From positions 398,280-462,279 of the forward strand of contig NZ_KE384491.1 of the NCBI RefSeq assembly GCF_000426065.1: a stretch of 64,000 bases of DNA. Reading direction: 5' to 3'. Position 1 is the stretch's first letter. Every line of letters begins with the position of its first letter. The notes beneath the pieces are model-generated. The model was not told the DNA's origin. It made no database searches and was given only the letters and a program-made list of their open reading frames with translations. The translations under genes were made by a program, and so were the position numbers. The stretch is from Mycobacterium sp. URHD0025 (lineage in GTDB: Bacteria; Actinomycetota; Actinomycetes; Mycobacteriales; Mycobacteriaceae). Below, piece after piece: positions 1 to 8,472 of the stretch.

Positions 1-120
1 GGTGCCTTGGTCGCGGCCTTCTTGGCGGGAGCCTTGGTCGCGGCCTTCTTGGCCGGTGCCTTCTTGGCAGCCACCTTCTTGGCGGGTGCCTTCTTGGCGG
101 GCGCCTTCTTGGCGGCACGC
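1..120 (-). repeat. Degenerate 15-nt tandem repeats coding the HupB Lys/Ala tail
   Basis: On the plus strand the motif ccttcttggc recurs with roughly 15-nt spacing. It codes for AKKAP-type pentapeptides in the HupB tail. These are coding repeats and a likely place for copy-number variation between strains. Confidence 0.85.
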
Positions 121-455
121 TTGGCCGGGCCTGCGGTCACGCCGCGCTTGACGGCCGGACCTTCAGACGGGAGGCGCTGCGCCCCAGAGACAACCGCCTT
201 GAACTGTGCGCCCGGACGGAAAGCCGGCACCGAGGTGGGCTTGACCTTCACCGTCTCGCCGGTACGCGGGTTACGCGCCACACGGGCAGCGCGCCGGCGC
301 TGCTCGAAAACACCGAAGCCGGTGATCGTGACGCTGTCGCCCTTGTGCACCGCGCGGACGATGGTGTCCACAACGTTCTCCACCGCGGCGGTAGCCTGCC
401 GACGATCGGTGCCCAGTTTTGTTGTGAGTACGTCGATGAGCTCCGCTTTGTTCAT
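1..455 (-). CDS. hupB: HU-type nucleoid protein HupB, C-terminus cut by window edge
   Basis: Histone-like DNA-binding protein that compacts the nucleoid. The start is ATG at 455 (MNKAELIDVL), with GGAGG about 6 nt upstream. Residues 1-90 form the HU fold, including the DNA-binding arm (around RNPRTGE). From about residue 100 comes a long tail of repeated PAKKA/AAKKA units, the eukaryotic H1-like extension known from mycobacterial HupB. The reading frame is still open at position 1, so the tail is longer than seen here. The gene lies downstream of leuD on the same strand, after a 215-bp gap that contains its own promoter. Identification is secure from the N-terminus and tail together. Confidence 0.97.
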   Translation of the reverse strand, partial: MNKAELIDVLTTKLGTDRRQATAAVENVVDTIVRAVHKGDSVTITGFGVFEQRRRAARVARNPRTGETVKVKPTSVPAFRPGAQFKAVVSGAQRLPSEGPAVKRGVTAGPAKRAAKKAPAKKAPAKKVAAKKAPAKKAATKAPAKKAATKA

Positions 456-501
456 CCAAAACCTCCGAAACCAGTGGTCCTCCTTGGACCGACTAGAGGA
501 C

Positions 502-531
502 ACGGTAAACCCTGTGACCACTGATTTCCAA
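502..531 (-). promoter_or_regulatory. Candidate hupB promoter
   Basis: On the minus strand TTGGAA (531-526) and TACCGT (507-502) are separated by 18 bp, a good sigma-A type arrangement that predicts a start near 495 and a leader of about 40 nt. An inverted repeat CAGTGGTC (472-479) / GACCACTG (516-523) encloses the -10 element and could be an operator or an mRNA hairpin. Confidence 0.5.
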
Positions 532-670
532 GAGCCACGCGCAATTTCAGGCGTAGCTAGCGAACATTCCGGCAATCCGCTTGCCCCACTTGGACTCCCC
601 TGGGCTGGGTCCAGAACCGGTTTGGCAGGCGGCGAATTCGGGTGCCGATGCACCCGTACGAGGCCCCCGA

Positions 671-1264
671 TCAGGCCGGCAGAGTGCGCGGCTTCCAGGC
701 CGGCCGGCGCTTCTCGTAATCCTCGATCGACGAGAGTTTCCGCAGCGTAAGGCCTATATCGTCGAGTCCGGAGAGCAGCCGCCAGGCCGTGTAGTCGTCA
801 ATTCTGAACGGCACCACAACCGTTCCGGCGACGATATTTCGATCTTGAAGATTCACAGTGATTTCCAACCCCGGATTCTGCTCGATCAGCTTCCACAAGA
901 GCTCGACATCGTCTTGGGCGACTTCGGCCGCCAATAGCCCGGCCTTGCCGGCGTTGCCGCGGAAAATGTCGGCGAATCGAGATGAGATAACCACCCGGAA
1001 GCCATAGTCCATGAGCGCCCATACGGCATGTTCGCGTGAGGATCCGGTGCCGAAATCGGGTCCGGCGACCAACACCGAGCCTTTGTCGAATGGCGGGAGA
1101 TTCAGAATGAACGACGGATCATTGCGCCAGGCGGCGAACAATCCGTCCTCGAAACCCGTTCGGGTTACCCGCTTCAAATAGACGGCGGGGATGATCTGGT
1201 CGGTGTCGACATTGGATCGTCGCAGCGGCACACCGATACCGGTGTGAGTGCTAAAAGCCTCCAT
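671..1264 (-). CDS. leuD: 3-isopropylmalate dehydratase small subunit LeuD
   Basis: Small subunit of isopropylmalate isomerase, which with LeuC converts 2-isopropylmalate to 3-isopropylmalate in leucine synthesis in the cytosol. The 197-residue product begins MEAFSTHTGIG. It has the family motifs SNVDTDQIIP (about 18-27) and GTGSSREHAVWAL (about 73-85), which form the swivelling substrate-recognition domain. I chose the ATG at 1264 because AGGAG lies 6-8 nt upstream; an in-frame GTG lies one codon earlier. leuC ends 22 nt upstream, so the two are one operon. Length and motifs are normal for actinobacterial LeuD. Confidence 0.97.
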   Translation of the reverse strand: MEAFSTHTGIGVPLRRSNVDTDQIIPAVYLKRVTRTGFEDGLFAAWRNDPSFILNLPPFDKGSVLVAGPDFGTGSSREHAVWALMDYGFRVVISSRFADIFRGNAGKAGLLAAEVAQDDVELLWKLIEQNPGLEITVNLQDRNIVAGTVVVPFRIDDYTAWRLLSGLDDIGLTLRKLSSIEDYEKRRPAWKPRTLPA

Positions 1265-1286
1265 CACGCTTCTCCTTCTGATTTGC

Positions 1287-2741
<1,455 letters not shown>

Positions 2742-2759
2742 CGCTACTTCTCGATTCCA

Positions 2760-2819
2760 TTAACGGGCAATGCGGGCTTGCATCAAGAGTCCGCCAGGGC
2801 TGGGAGCTACTGTCGCCAT
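2760..2819 (-). other. Short ORF in the leuC 5' leader
   Basis: A 19-codon ATG...TAA frame (MATVAPSPGG then LLMQARIAR) lies inside the predicted leuC leader, with AGGCGAG just upstream of its ATG, and ends 18 nt before the leuC ATG. It has two adjacent Leu codons near the end. I see no convincing terminator hairpin after it, so a regulatory role is speculative. Confidence 0.25.
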
Positions 2820-2830
2820 CTCGCCTGTCA

Positions 2831-2845
2831 TCTCACAATGCGAGA
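2831..2845. promoter_or_regulatory. Imperfect palindrome between leuC and its regulator (candidate operator)
   Basis: TCTCACAATGCGAGA has 7-bp arms with one mismatch. It overlaps the predicted leuC transcription start (minus-strand -10 TAACGT at 2850-2845) and abuts the regulator's own -10 (2849-2854). A related half site, GTGAGA, recurs at 2861-2866. IclR-family LtbR in corynebacteria represses the divergent leuCD, so this is the natural candidate site. Confidence 0.55.
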
Positions 2846-2848
2846 CGT

Positions 2849-2854
2849 TAGTAT
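2849..2854 (+). promoter_or_regulatory. -10 element for leaderless ltbR transcript
   Basis: TAGTAT ends 6 nt before the GTG start at 2861, the spacing expected when transcription starts on the first base of the start codon. No Shine-Dalgarno sequence is present. Confidence 0.6.
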
Positions 2855-2860
2855 CTCTCT

Positions 2861-3562
2861 GTGAGAAATGATAGCGGCATCGGCGTTCTCGACAAAGCCG
2901 TGGGTGTGCTGCATACCGTGGCCGAGTCACCTTGCGGGCTGGCCGAACTCTGCGAGCGGACCGGACTGCCCCGCGCGACCGCCCACCGGCTGGCCGCGGG
3001 GCTCGAAACCCACCGCCTGCTGGCCCGTGACGGCGACGGACGCTGGCGCCTGGGCCCCGCACTGACCGAATTGGCCTCCCACGTCAACGATCCGCTCCTG
3101 GCGGCCGGGGCCGCGGTCCTGCCCCGCCTGCGCGAAATCACGGGCGAGAGCGTGCAGCTGTACCGGCGCGAGGGGCAATCACGGGTCTGTGTCGTGGCAT
3201 TGGAGCCTCCGGCCGGCCTGCGCGACACCGTGCCGGTGGGTACCCACTTGCCGATGACGGCCGGTTCCGGCGCCAAAGTGCTACTCGCCTATGCCGACCC
3301 GGCCACCCAGCAGGCCGTGCTGCCGGCCGCCAAATTCACCGATCGGACGCTGGCCGAAGTTCGCAAACGTGGCTGGGCGCAGAGCGCCGCCGAGCGTGAG
3401 CCAGGTGTGGCCAGCGTCTCGGCACCGGTGCGTGACGGGCGTGGCGCCGTGATCGCCGCGGTGTCGGTGTCCGGACCGATCGACCGCATGGGCCGCCGGC
3501 CGGGGGCCCGCTGGGCCGCCGATCTACTTGCCGCGGCCGATGCGCTCACCCGACGACTGTGA
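2861..3562 (+). CDS. ltbR: IclR-family regulator of leucine biosynthesis (LtbR-like)
   Basis: Transcription factor of 233 residues. The winged helix-turn-helix is at about 9-62 (LAELCERTGLPRATAHRLAAGL), followed by the IclR effector-binding domain (about 75-230). It is divergent from leuCD, with 119 bp between the start codons and overlapping promoters, the arrangement known for LtbR of Corynebacterium and for the mycobacterial Rv2989 homologue. The start is GTG with a TANNNT element 6 nt upstream, so the mRNA is probably leaderless. The effector is not readable from sequence; a leucine-pathway intermediate is the obvious guess. The family assignment is firm, the target is inferred from context. 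Confidence 0.88.
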   Translation: MRNDSGIGVLDKAVGVLHTVAESPCGLAELCERTGLPRATAHRLAAGLETHRLLARDGDGRWRLGPALTELASHVNDPLLAAGAAVLPRLREITGESVQLYRREGQSRVCVVALEPPAGLRDTVPVGTHLPMTAGSGAKVLLAYADPATQQAVLPAAKFTDRTLAEVRKRGWAQSAAEREPGVASVSAPVRDGRGAVIAAVSVSGPIDRMGRRPGARWAADLLAAADALTRRL

Positions 3563-3643
3563 GGCGAATCTCAGCACGCGGTTGAGCGCCCGGCGTGGCG
3601 GTCCGGGACCCCTTGTCCAGAGCACGCAAACCCGGCAACGCAA

Positions 3644-3673
3644 AAGCGCCCAGTTCGTGAGAACTGGGCGCTT
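3644..3673. terminator. 13-bp hairpin between ltbR and tRNA-Glu
   Basis: AAGCGCCCAGTTC and GAACTGGGCGCTT pair perfectly over 13 bp around a GTGA loop. On the minus strand it follows tRNA-Glu by 9 nt and is trailed by a short TTTT. It also lies about 80 nt past the ltbR stop, so it can serve both converging transcripts. Confidence 0.75.
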
Positions 3674-3682
3674 CTACTGCTG

Positions 3683-3755
3683 TACCCCCGATGGGATTCG
3701 AACCCACGCTACCGCCGTGAGAGGGCGGCGTCCTAGGCCGCTAGACGACGGGGGC
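3683..3755 (-). tRNA. tRNA-Glu (anticodon CTC)
   Basis: A 73-nt cloverleaf on the minus strand. The acceptor starts GCCCCCG and is closed by the complementary 3' strand before the discriminator A. The anticodon loop CTCTCAC reads CTC for GAG codons, and GGTTCGAATCC is a standard T arm. No CCA is encoded. It shares a strand with tRNA-Gln, 71 nt away, and ends in the hairpin at 3644-3673. Confidence 0.96.
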
Positions 3756-3826
3756 TAGAACTTCCGGATGGTCAGCATAGCCTAGGCGGTCGTGCTCACC
3801 TAATCGCTCTGATGCCGTCCGGATGG

Positions 3827-3898
3827 CTGGGGTACCAGGACTCGAACCTAGAATGGCGGTACCAGAAACCGCTGTGTTGCCAATTACACCATACCCCA
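3827..3898 (-). tRNA. tRNA-Gln (anticodon CTG)
   Basis: A 72-nt cloverleaf on the minus strand: acceptor TGGGGTA/TACCCCA, anticodon loop TTTCTGG reading CTG for CAG codons, and T arm GGTTCGAGTCC. It precedes tRNA-Glu and probably shares its transcript; a candidate -10 TAGTCT lies at 3992-3987. The rest of the 3899-4039 stretch holds nothing else I can support. In mycobacteria this tRNA is first charged with Glu by GltX and then amidated by GatCAB. Confidence 0.96.
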
Positions 3899-4039
3899 AT
3901 AATTGCCCATCACCGCAGGTCACAGGCAATTTCGATCCGATCGGCTCTGCGGGGGCCTCCCCGTTTTGCTTTTCGGGCCGACGAGCAGACTACCAAAGAT
4001 TTTCGGCGCTCTTTACCAAGCCCCGTCACTCCCGGGGGT

Positions 4040-5500
4040 TCACAGCGTGGCCCGGGCGGCCCGCAACCGCTCAAGGCTGCGGTCGACGCCGAGCAGTTCC
4101 ATCGACTCGAACAGCGGCGGGCTGATCGTCGAGCCCGTGACTGCGACGCGGATAGGTCCGAACGCCTTACGTGGCTTGAGTTCCAGACCGTCCAGAAGCG
4201 CCGCCTTGAGCGCTGCCTCGATGTTGGCGGTGTTCCACTCGCCGACCTCCTCCAAGGCGCTCAGCGCGGCGTCCAGGACCGGTGCGGCCTCCTCGCGCAG
4301 CTCCTTGGCCGCGGCCTTCTCCTCGATCTCGTAGGACTTGTCGTCGAAGAACTTCAGCAGGCCCCACGCATCGCCGAGGACGACGATGCGGGTCTGGACC
4401 AACGCGGCCGCCTCGGCGAACGGGGCCTCGTCCAAACCGGTGTCGTGACCGTGGGCATCGAGATAGGCGCGTAACCGGGCGGTGAAATCCTCGGGCGTGA
4501 GCTGCCGAATGTGCTCGGCATTGATGGCATCGGCCTTCTTCTGGTCGAACCGCGCCGGGTTGGAGTTCACGTCTGCCACGTCGAACGCGGCCACCATCTC
4601 GTCCAGGCTGAACACGTCGTGATCGTCGGCGATGCCCCAGCCCAGCAGCGCCAGGTAGTTCAGCAGCCCCTCCGGCAGGAAACCGCGGTCCCGGTGCAGG
4701 AACAGGTTCGACTGCGGATCGCGTTTGGACAGCTTCTTGTTGCCCTCGCCGAGAACACTTGGCAAGTGGGCGAATTGAGGCACCTGCTCGGCCACACCGA
4801 TCCGCATCAGGGCCTGGTACAGCGCGATCTGGCGCGGCGTCGAGGGCATGATGTCCTCGCCGCGCAGCACGTGGGTGATCTTCATCAGGGCGTCGTCGAC
4901 CGGGTTGACCAAGGTGTACAACGGATCTCCGTTGGCGCGGGTGATCGCGAAATCCGGCACCGAGCCCGCCGGAAAGCTCACCGGCCCGCGCACCAGATCG
5001 GTCCAGCCGAGGTCTTCGTCCGGCATGCTCAGCCGCAACACCGGCTGACGGCCCTCGGCGGCGAACCGCGCCCGCTGCTCGTCGGTGAGGGTGCGGTCGA
5101 AGTTGTCGTAGCCCAGCTTGGGATTTCGGCCTGCGGCGATGTGCCGGGCTTCGACCTCCCCCGGTGTCGAAAACGCCTCGTAGACCTCGCCTGCCTCAAG
5201 CAGACGCGCGATCACGTCCTGATAGATCTCGCTGCGCTGCGACTGCCGGTACGGCTCGTACGGGCCGCCGATCTCGGGTCCTTCGTCCCAGTCGAGCCCC
5301 AACCATCGCAGCGCGTCGAGGATCGCCGCGTAGCTCTCGTCGCTGTCACGCGCGGCATCGGTGTCCTCGATGCGGAAGACGAAGGTCCCGCCGGTGTGCC
5401 GGGCGTAGGCCCAGTTGAACAGCGCGGTGCGGACCAACCCGACGTGCGGGGTGCCGGTAGGCGACGGGCAGAACCTCACCCGGACATTTGACGCCGTCAT
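4040..5500 (-). CDS. gltX: Glutamyl-tRNA synthetase (probably non-discriminating)
   Basis: Class I aminoacyl-tRNA synthetase of 486 residues that charges tRNA-Glu and, in organisms lacking GlnRS, also mischarges tRNA-Gln with glutamate. The HIGH-type motif is PSPTGTPHVG (about 12-21) and the KMSKS-type motif is KKLSKRD (about 255). The start is ATG at 5500 with AGGA just upstream. A longer in-frame extension runs into the preceding gene and is not supported. The FAH hydrolase ends 25 nt upstream, giving a two-gene operon. The C-terminal anticodon-binding region is full length. Confidence 0.96.
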   Translation of the reverse strand: MTASNVRVRFCPSPTGTPHVGLVRTALFNWAYARHTGGTFVFRIEDTDAARDSDESYAAILDALRWLGLDWDEGPEIGGPYEPYRQSQRSEIYQDVIARLLEAGEVYEAFSTPGEVEARHIAAGRNPKLGYDNFDRTLTDEQRARFAAEGRQPVLRLSMPDEDLGWTDLVRGPVSFPAGSVPDFAITRANGDPLYTLVNPVDDALMKITHVLRGEDIMPSTPRQIALYQALMRIGVAEQVPQFAHLPSVLGEGNKKLSKRDPQSNLFLHRDRGFLPEGLLNYLALLGWGIADDHDVFSLDEMVAAFDVADVNSNPARFDQKKADAINAEHIRQLTPEDFTARLRAYLDAHGHDTGLDEAPFAEAAALVQTRIVVLGDAWGLLKFFDDKSYEIEEKAAAKELREEAAPVLDAALSALEEVGEWNTANIEAALKAALLDGLELKPRKAFGPIRVAVTGSTISPPLFESMELLGVDRSLERLRAARATL

Positions 5501-5525
5501 TTCCTTGCTCCTCGCATCCGCGTCA

Positions 5526-6326
5526 TCACTTTCCTTTTCGCACAACGGGATTGGTAAGGGTGCCGATGCCTTCGACAGTGACGCTCACGGTGTCACCGTC
5601 TTCGATCGGGCCGACGCCTTCGGGTGTTCCGGTGAGGATCAGATCGCCCGGCAGCAGCGTCATCACCGCCGAGACCCACTCGACGATGGCGCCGATGTCG
5701 TGGATCATCAACGAGGTCCGGCTGCGCTGGCGCACTTCGCCGCCGGCGGCGCCGGCAATTCCACTGGTCACCTCGGTGCGGATCTCAAGGTCCGACGGGT
5801 CGAGATCCGTGACGATCCACGGACCCACGGGGCAGAAGGTGTCGTGGCCCTTCGCCCGCATCCACTGGCCGTCCTTTGCCTGTTGGTCCCGCGCCGAGAC
5901 GTCGTTGGCGATGGTGTAGCCCAGGATGTTCTCGGCTGCGCGTGCGGCGGGCACGTCCTTGCAGGGCCGCCCGATGACGATCGCCAATTCGCCCTCGTGG
6001 TGGACGGGATTGGCGTCGGCCGGCAACTGGATCGGCACGTTGGGCCCGATGATCGCGGTGTTCGGCTTGAGGAAGATCACCGGATCCTCGGGAGCTACCG
6101 CGCCCATCTCCGCGGCGTGGGCCTCGTAGTTCTTGCCCATGCAGATCACCTTGCTGGCCAGGATGGGCGCGAGCAGGCGGACGTCGGCCAGCGGCCAGCT
6201 CCGCCCGGTGAAGTTGGGATTACCGAACGGATGTTCGGCGATCTCTTTGCAGACGGCATCGGCACCGTCGCCTTCGACACTGACGAAAGCGACGCCGTCG
6301 GGACTGGCGATTCGACCTAAGCGCAT
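5526..6326 (-). CDS. Fumarylacetoacetate hydrolase-family protein
   Basis: Cytosolic FAH-superfamily enzyme of 266 residues, a fold used for hydrolysis or decarboxylation of beta-keto acids and acylpyruvates or as 2-oxohepta-3-ene-1,7-dioate isomerase. The conserved start of the catalytic domain VICMGKNYEAHAAEM (about 69-83), the metal-ligand region HHEGELAIVIG (about 117-127) and a C-terminal TGTPEGVG are present. ATG at 6326 is preceded by TACCCT with 7 nt spacing, so translation is probably leaderless. It lies directly upstream of gltX, as in other mycobacteria. The substrate cannot be assigned. Confidence 0.9.
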   Translation of the reverse strand: MRLGRIASPDGVAFVSVEGDGADAVCKEIAEHPFGNPNFTGRSWPLADVRLLAPILASKVICMGKNYEAHAAEMGAVAPEDPVIFLKPNTAIIGPNVPIQLPADANPVHHEGELAIVIGRPCKDVPAARAAENILGYTIANDVSARDQQAKDGQWMRAKGHDTFCPVGPWIVTDLDPSDLEIRTEVTSGIAGAAGGEVRQRSRTSLMIHDIGAIVEWVSAVMTLLPGDLILTGTPEGVGPIEDGDTVSVTVEGIGTLTNPVVRKGK

Positions 6327-6333
6327 TTTGACC

Positions 6334-6339
6334 AGGGTA
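6334..6339 (-). promoter_or_regulatory. -10 element for a leaderless FAH-gltX transcript
   Basis: TACCCT on the minus strand is separated by 7 nt from the ATG at 6326. No Shine-Dalgarno sequence is seen. Confidence 0.5.
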
Positions 6340-6387
6340 GTGCGCAGCGTCCTACCACCAGCGCTGACGCCTCCCGTCCGGGTTCCG

Positions 6388-7563
6388 TCAGCCCGCGAAC
6401 GCCGCTGCCAGGAACGGCGTGGAATCCGGAATCGAGGCCAGCACGGTGCCGGAATGATCCTCGTCGGGATACACCTTGAGGATGACGTTCTGCCCATTGG
6501 CCCGAAGCTGATCGTCGAGCTGCTGCGACATGCTCGGCGGGACATCTCGGTCCCGGAGCCCGACCCCCAGGAAGATCGGCCGGTCATAGCCGCTGGTCGG
6601 CGTGCCGAGGTAGGCATCGAGAGCGTCGGCTGCGCCGGGCACGGCGGCCAGCGGGGCGCTGAAGAATCGGGCCGGCGTGATGCCGCTGAGCTGTTGGTCC
6701 AGTTCCGGTTTGCACAGCGTCTCGGCCTTGTCGACCGCGGCCAGCCCGGCCGGCGTCAGCACGCTGTTGACGTCGATGTCGGGGCGGGCCTCCCGGAAAC
6801 CGGCCAGGATGTAGCCCGTGTAGCTGTTGGCCGCGGGCCCCAGATTCGGCGGCAGCGCCATGTCGGGCCCTGACTGTTTGACGATGCTCTCGACGTTGAA
6901 CGGCGTGCCGGTGGCCACCACGGCGCGATAGTCCAGACCGGTCCCGCGACTGAATTCGGTGGCCCAGCGCGCACTGTTGACCGCGGCTCCGCCGCCTTGC
7001 GACTGGCCGACGATGGCCCATTTCGGCGACAACGGCAGCTCCATCTGGTGCATCGCGATGACCGAGTCGACGACGCTGTGGGCGGTGGCCACGCTGTTGA
7101 GGTAGCTCATCAGCCCCGGCGTGCCGAGCCCGGCGTAATCGGAGCCGACGACGGCGTAGCCCTCGTCGAGCCAATGCGTGAGGTACTCCACATCCCTTGC
7201 GCTGCGCGGCTGCGCCGACGGCGCGCAATCATCACCGAGTCCGACGGTTCCGTGTGCCCATGCGATGGTCGGCCAGCCACCTTCGGGCGCGCGACCATGT
7301 GGGATGAATACCGCCGTGGTGCTGAGTGCGGGTGAATCGTGTTGATCGACTGTCGAATACAGGATTCGATAGGCACCGGCCGCGCCCGGTACCGACAACG
7401 CGGGATCCAGCGGCACCGTCTCGATCAGGGTGCCGGCCACCGGAATCGGTGCGTCGTAGTGACGGGCATCCAGGCCCGACCAGTTCGGCGCGGCCGCCGT
7501 CGCCTGGGGCGCCGTTACCAGTCCACAGAGCAACACAACAGTTGCCGCCAACCACTTGTTCAC
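6388..7563 (-). CDS. Secreted lipase/esterase of the LIP family
   Basis: Exported alpha/beta-hydrolase of 391 residues, similar to the secretory lipases (PF03583 type) of actinobacteria. It has an N-terminal signal peptide (VNKWLAATVVLLCGLVTAPQ, cleavage after the Ala-rich segment). The nucleophile elbow is GQSQGGG (about 190), and candidate acid and base are Asp in GLRDRDVPP and His in DEDHSG near the C-terminus. I start at GTG 7563 rather than the GTG two codons earlier, because TAGCCT (7575-7570) ends exactly 6 nt before it, the leaderless spacing. Substrate unknown. It opens the accessory region. Confidence 0.87.
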   Translation of the reverse strand: MNKWLAATVVLLCGLVTAPQATAAAPNWSGLDARHYDAPIPVAGTLIETVPLDPALSVPGAAGAYRILYSTVDQHDSPALSTTAVFIPHGRAPEGGWPTIAWAHGTVGLGDDCAPSAQPRSARDVEYLTHWLDEGYAVVGSDYAGLGTPGLMSYLNSVATAHSVVDSVIAMHQMELPLSPKWAIVGQSQGGGAAVNSARWATEFSRGTGLDYRAVVATGTPFNVESIVKQSGPDMALPPNLGPAANSYTGYILAGFREARPDIDVNSVLTPAGLAAVDKAETLCKPELDQQLSGITPARFFSAPLAAVPGAADALDAYLGTPTSGYDRPIFLGVGLRDRDVPPSMSQQLDDQLRANGQNVILKVYPDEDHSGTVLASIPDSTPFLAAAFAG

Positions 7564-7569
7564 GGGCAC

Positions 7570-7575
7570 AGGCTA
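7570..7575 (-). promoter_or_regulatory. -10 element for the leaderless lipase transcript
   Basis: TAGCCT on the minus strand reuses the TAG stop codon of the upstream gene and lies 6 nt before the GTG at 7563. Confidence 0.5.
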
Positions 7576-8472
7576 TTGCACCAGGATCTCCGGTTCACCA
7601 ATGCTGAGCTGATAGGCCCGGTGAACCCGCGAGTCATCCTCGCCACCATGGCCCAGTGCGGCGGCCAACCGGAATGCGTTGCGCGCAGCGGTCAACAACG
7701 GTGCCGGGAAACCGATGTCGCCCGCGGCGTCGGCGACCAGCCCGGAATCCTTGACGAAGATGTCCACCGTCGTGGTGATCTCGACGTCGTCAGCGAGCAT
7801 GCGGGGTCCCCGGTCCGACAGCATCCACGACGCGCCCGCTCCTGAGCTCACCGCTTCGAGCACGCGCTCCGGATCGAGGCCCAAACCCTCGGCCAGGGTG
7901 AGTGCTTCAGCCGCGGCGGCCAGATGCACACTGCACAGCAGCTGGTTGACCAGCTTGTAGGACTGCCCATCGCCGATCCGGTTGCCGCACCGGTGGATCG
8001 ATCCCATGGACTCCAGTACTGCCTCGACTTCGACCAGCGTCTCGGGAGCACCGGATGCCAGCAGCGTCAATGTCCCCTGCTCGGCACCGCGCACTCCGCC
8101 CGTGACCGGTACGTCGAGTACCCCGACACCGTATTCGGACGCCGTGTCGGCCACCTTCTGGACCGCGACCGGCCCCACGGTCGACATGATCACGCAGATC
8201 GACTCGGGCTTCATCCGCTTCAGAGCACCGCCCTCACCTACGAGCGCGGCGTCGAGCTGGTCGGCGGTTGCCACCATCGCGATGATCAGATCGGCATCGG
8301 CTACCGCCGCCATGTCGACGATCGCGATCCCGGCGCGCGCGGCCGCTTCTCGTCGAGCCGGCGAGGGTTCGACCGCCCGGACCGCATGTCCGGCGGCTGC
8401 CACCTGGCGTGCCATCGGCAGCCCGATCGCGCCGACCCCGACGAATACGACGTTCCTGCCCGTGCCCGTCAT
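7573..8472 (-). CDS. NAD(P)-dependent beta-hydroxyacid dehydrogenase (3-hydroxyisobutyrate dehydrogenase family)
   Basis: Rossmann-fold oxidoreductase of 299 residues. The dinucleotide motif is GVGAIGLPMARQVAAAG (about 12-28), the substrate-loop motif is DVPVTGGVRGAEQGTL (about 119-134), and the catalytic lysine is in YKLVNQLL. These mark the 3-hydroxyisobutyrate / tartronate semialdehyde / L-threonate dehydrogenase family, which oxidises small beta-hydroxyacids. It overlaps the upstream transporter gene by 4 nt (ATGA), so uptake and oxidation are co-translated. The transporter substrate is probably this enzyme's substrate or a precursor. The exact acid cannot be chosen. Confidence 0.87.
   Translation of the reverse strand: MTGTGRNVVFVGVGAIGLPMARQVAAAGHAVRAVEPSPARREAAARAGIAIVDMAAVADADLIIAMVATADQLDAALVGEGGALKRMKPESICVIMSTVGPVAVQKVADTASEYGVGVLDVPVTGGVRGAEQGTLTLLASGAPETLVEVEAVLESMGSIHRCGNRIGDGQSYKLVNQLLCSVHLAAAAEALTLAEGLGLDPERVLEAVSSGAGASWMLSDRGPRMLADDVEITTTVDIFVKDSGLVADAAGDIGFPAPLLTAARNAFRLAAALGHGGEDDSRVHRAYQLSIGEPEILVQ

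Noticed and set aside
1..120. Regularly spaced repeats resembling a CRISPR or minisatellite
   Set aside because: Spacing is 15 nt without unique spacers and the repeats code the HupB Lys/Ala tail.
2760..2860. Transcription attenuator ahead of leuC
   Set aside because: No terminator hairpin with T-run could be found, unlike the ilvB leader; only the short ORF is reported.
5501..5545. Upstream start for gltX at 5545
   Set aside because: It would overlap the FAH gene, lacks a ribosome site, and adds residues not typical of GluRS; ATG 5500 has AGGA upstream.
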